Of a stretch of DNA of 64,000 bases, positions 61,510 to 64,000 are shown piece after piece. The DNA comes from Cololabis saira (Eukaryota; Chordata; Actinopteri; Beloniformes; Belonidae). Position 1 is the first letter of the stretch. Every line of letters starts with the position of its first letter. The stretch spans positions 27,252,090-27,316,089 of the forward strand of contig NC_084591.1 in assembly GCF_033807715.1 (NCBI RefSeq), given 5' to 3'. The position numbers and the translations under genes were made by a program. Below the pieces are notes generated by a model that was not told where the DNA came from, searched no databases, and saw nothing but the letters and a program-made list of their open reading frames with translations.

Positions 61510-63260
61510 AGGATGAAAATGAATGCTTTTAGAACCCCCTTTTCACCGAAAGTGTAATTATCTTTTTAGGAACATGCACAACCTGTCATGATAAGAATAT
61601 ATTTCTGTCTTAACCAAGTTGCTGATGAGATGACGGTGTCGTACGTCTGTGATGTGACAGCGAACACTGAAGGGATGACTAAAAACCAGTCGTACGACTC
61701 ATCTGTCAACAGATTGGGTGGCACCAATCAGGTGGAGAGCAACAGTCAGAAAATACCTGAAGATTTGATGCCAAGAATCCAAACACCAAGATGTTCCCTT
61801 TGTTGTTTTTTAACTGTCACGCTTTTACAACAATGCATGTTACATTAACGACTAGGTGATGATGAATTTCTCATCATAGATGAAAATAGTGTGTTTGCAT
61901 AAGTGACCTTATGAGTTTAAAGATGGACAGATGTTGTCATTAAATCTATATGAATTGAAACTGGCCCTTTATGCCTACAGACACAAAGCAATGTTAGAAT
62001 TCACAGGAAACCTGTTTCTGGTGTGGGTCAAGGAAAACTCCAGATTTGGGCCAAGTTTGGATCAAACGTTCTCTCCTATCTGGAGACTCTAATATCGGTC
62101 TCCTTTTAGCTTGATTTTGTTTTTGTCTGCCGTCCCTTCTGGCATACAGAGTGTTGGCTTCCTGAGCTTTATTTTGTTAAGTGAACGCAGCTGCTGCTGG
62201 AAATGAGAACAATAAAAGGAGGTGAACAGAATCACTAAAGTGTCAGCCAGTAAAACTGCAAACAACAGATATGCCTCTTTTAAGCTGCAAAGATCTTGAA
62301 AGGAATTTTAAAAACCATGCTGATTTAAAACCTTCTATAACACGTAAACAGCACAAAAGCCTAGAAATAATTCTGTTTGTTCATCAGAACATCTTTGAGC
62401 TCACATCATCTGCCGTATGTTTATAAAAGTCTTATCAGTGAAGCTTCACAGAGATGCATCTTTTTGAGCAAGGCTCTTCTGATTGACTGTGGCTTTCAAG
62501 ATGACACACTTTATTATTATTAATGTTGTACAGAACAAGTCAAATATACTATGTGCAGTGTTGAATCGTTTTCTTTAAAGAAAATGTTTCTCAAAAACCC
62601 TAAATAACTTTTGTATCTCAGTTGTTTTTACTGCTGTTTGTTGTTTTGTTCTTTTCCCCAATAGTCACCTGGGGAAAACGTTGAATACAATATTAAATCT
62701 GTGTGCGCTGTAGCTCTTAACCATGTTTAGTAGCACATTGGTGCAGATGGAGCATTCGCATTGATCCCCTATTTTAATAGTTTATTGTTTAAGAAGCTCA
62801 ACAAGAGACAAACTGTATTATAACAACAAATGGCCATATATGTTATTAACTTTCTGACTGTATTCTTATTGATTCAGTTGTGTGTTTTATTCTACATGAT
62901 AATGCAGAGTAGGATGTGTATAATATGATCTGAACAAGGTCTCCTGTGCAGTAAAATGACAATCTTTTGTACTGAGCTCCCACGATGAATAAATGAATAT
63001 TTCCAAACCGGGATATGGAAAACAGTCCTTCATCATCATTATTAGGTATGCTGATCATCAAGTGTTCAGCTGGAAGAACGTCCACATCGGTGGAACAAAT
63101 TCAGTTCCCGTTCATACAGATCTTGAGTCTATAGTCAATCAATACAGTGCTGAGATTGGCAATGCAACACTTGTGAGGCTCTGCTGTCTTGCTCTGCGAC
63201 AGTAACAGCAGGGCCGGGTCTCCTCTCGCCTCCCGACCACCTTTCATGTCATTAGTACGT
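61510..63260. other. Downstream flank, no supported gene
   Basis: A short open frame at 61588-61848 contains VADEMTVSYVCDVTANTEG and ends in a hydrophobic Cys/Leu-rich stretch. It could be an alternative 3' exon or chance. Nothing else is recognised. Confidence 0.4.
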
Positions 63261-63266
63261 GAGAAA

Positions 63267-63274
63267 GTGTGTGT

Positions 63275-63333
<59 letters not shown>
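63267..63333. repeat. (GT)n microsatellite
   Basis: About 67 bp of nearly pure GT with one GA interruption. Confidence 0.95.
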
Positions 63334-63334
<1 letters not shown>

Positions 63335-64000
63335 CCAGCTGCCACAATCACACTTTAAAAACGTATAAAACATGGGGATCACGTAAGTGAGGAATGAAAG
63401 ATTTGATCATTTATTTATCATTCTCTTGTTTGAGTAACAAATCTAGAGGTTTCGATCGGACCCCGGCATGACTATCTCTGAAAAGTGAATCTGCGCAGCT
63501 GCTGCCGGTCTGGTTGATAGTTATTTCAGTGGACTTATCCATCAAGTTTTCAACAGCTCAGTCTTTCACAGCAAAACTTGTGTAACAATGTTAGTATGGA
63601 TCAGAACATTCTTCATCTTATCAGTAATCGTTAAATCTCTGAGGCTGAAATAGTAGTGATTTTGGTGTTAATTGTTTCACTGGCGTGATTAAATCTCACT
63701 GGAGTTTAAACAAATCTATCCCAGTGAGGTGGATGTCTACCTCTGTGAGTGAGTCATTACGGTCTCATTAGCTAGATCGATCCCTTCTGATCCACATGTT
63801 TGAGCTCCTTCTTAGAATCATTCTTTAATATCTTCAAGCTTTATCCCCTCCGTAACTCTGAACAAGATTAAGCAGGTAAAGAAGATGGATGGATGAGTAG
63901 ATACAAGTCCTGAAAAATATGCACTTGTTTTTCAAATCAGCTCCATCCTCTTGTCCAAATATTGTCATTTCCTTTCACAGTAACAGAAACAGGAGGAAGT
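63334..64000. other. Right flank, no feature seen
   Basis: No gene or repeat boundary recognised up to the window edge. Confidence 0.45.

Noticed and set aside
61588..61848. 86-codon ORF downstream of the Ig gene
   Set aside because: No recognisable domain and lies beyond the polyadenylation signal; could be an alternative exon but nothing supports it.

Overview
The window is nuclear DNA from a teleost fish, probably a percomorph. The evidence is intron-rich vertebrate genes with GT-AG splice sites, fish-type transposons (Tc1, hAT, Rex3-like, DIRS, Sushi-like gypsy, tRNA-like SINEs) and long AT, GT and CCAT microsatellites. There is no bacterial-style gene organisation.

Four host loci can be read. 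(1) A complete 11-exon cryptochrome of the Cry1 group (5516-14959, + strand, 559 codons) with an unusually short C-terminal tail, an E-box next to its start codon and a D-box about 0.9 kb upstream. (2) Two tandem, six-exon, dihydrofolate-reductase-like genes (18138-22738 and 27957-44967, + strand). Both are open for 198 codons with identical exon lengths and splice phases. Both carry Ser where DHFR has its folate-glutamate-binding Arg. (3) A single-exon mitochondrial transcription termination factor 2 gene, mterf2 (51818-52945, - strand). CRY1 and MTERF2 are also neighbours in human, which supports both names. (4) An intronless gene for a four-Ig-domain type I membrane protein (59765-61339, + strand) that I cannot name.

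Most of the rest is mobile DNA. The second DHFR-like gene has absorbed a 5'-truncated Rex3/RTE-like LINE (intron 2), a gypsy chromovirus with apparently identical LTRs whose single ORF fuses Gag directly to integrase and chromodomain (intron 4), a SINE (intron 4), and a complete, apparently intact 5.7-kb DIRS tyrosine-recombinase retrotransposon (intron 5). The first copy has instead taken a 1.48-kb hAT element and a SINE, with a 1.09-kb foldback palindrome just downstream. Because the copies are paralogous, each acts as the empty-site control for insertions in the other. The DIRS and hAT junctions can therefore be read to the base.

Layout: 1-5000 repeat-bearing upstream flank; 5000-16065 cry1; 16066-18020 spacer; 18138-22738 DHFR-like copy A; 22967-27900 foldback element, LTR-like remnants, microsatellite and LINE tail; 27600-44967 DHFR-like copy B; 45000-51700 non-coding with microsatellites; 51818-52945 mterf2; 53000-59600 non-coding with a LINE tail and a damaged full-length Tc1; 59765-61507 Ig receptor; 61510-64000 non-coding. 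All calls come from reading the sequence; no alignment or database search was run.
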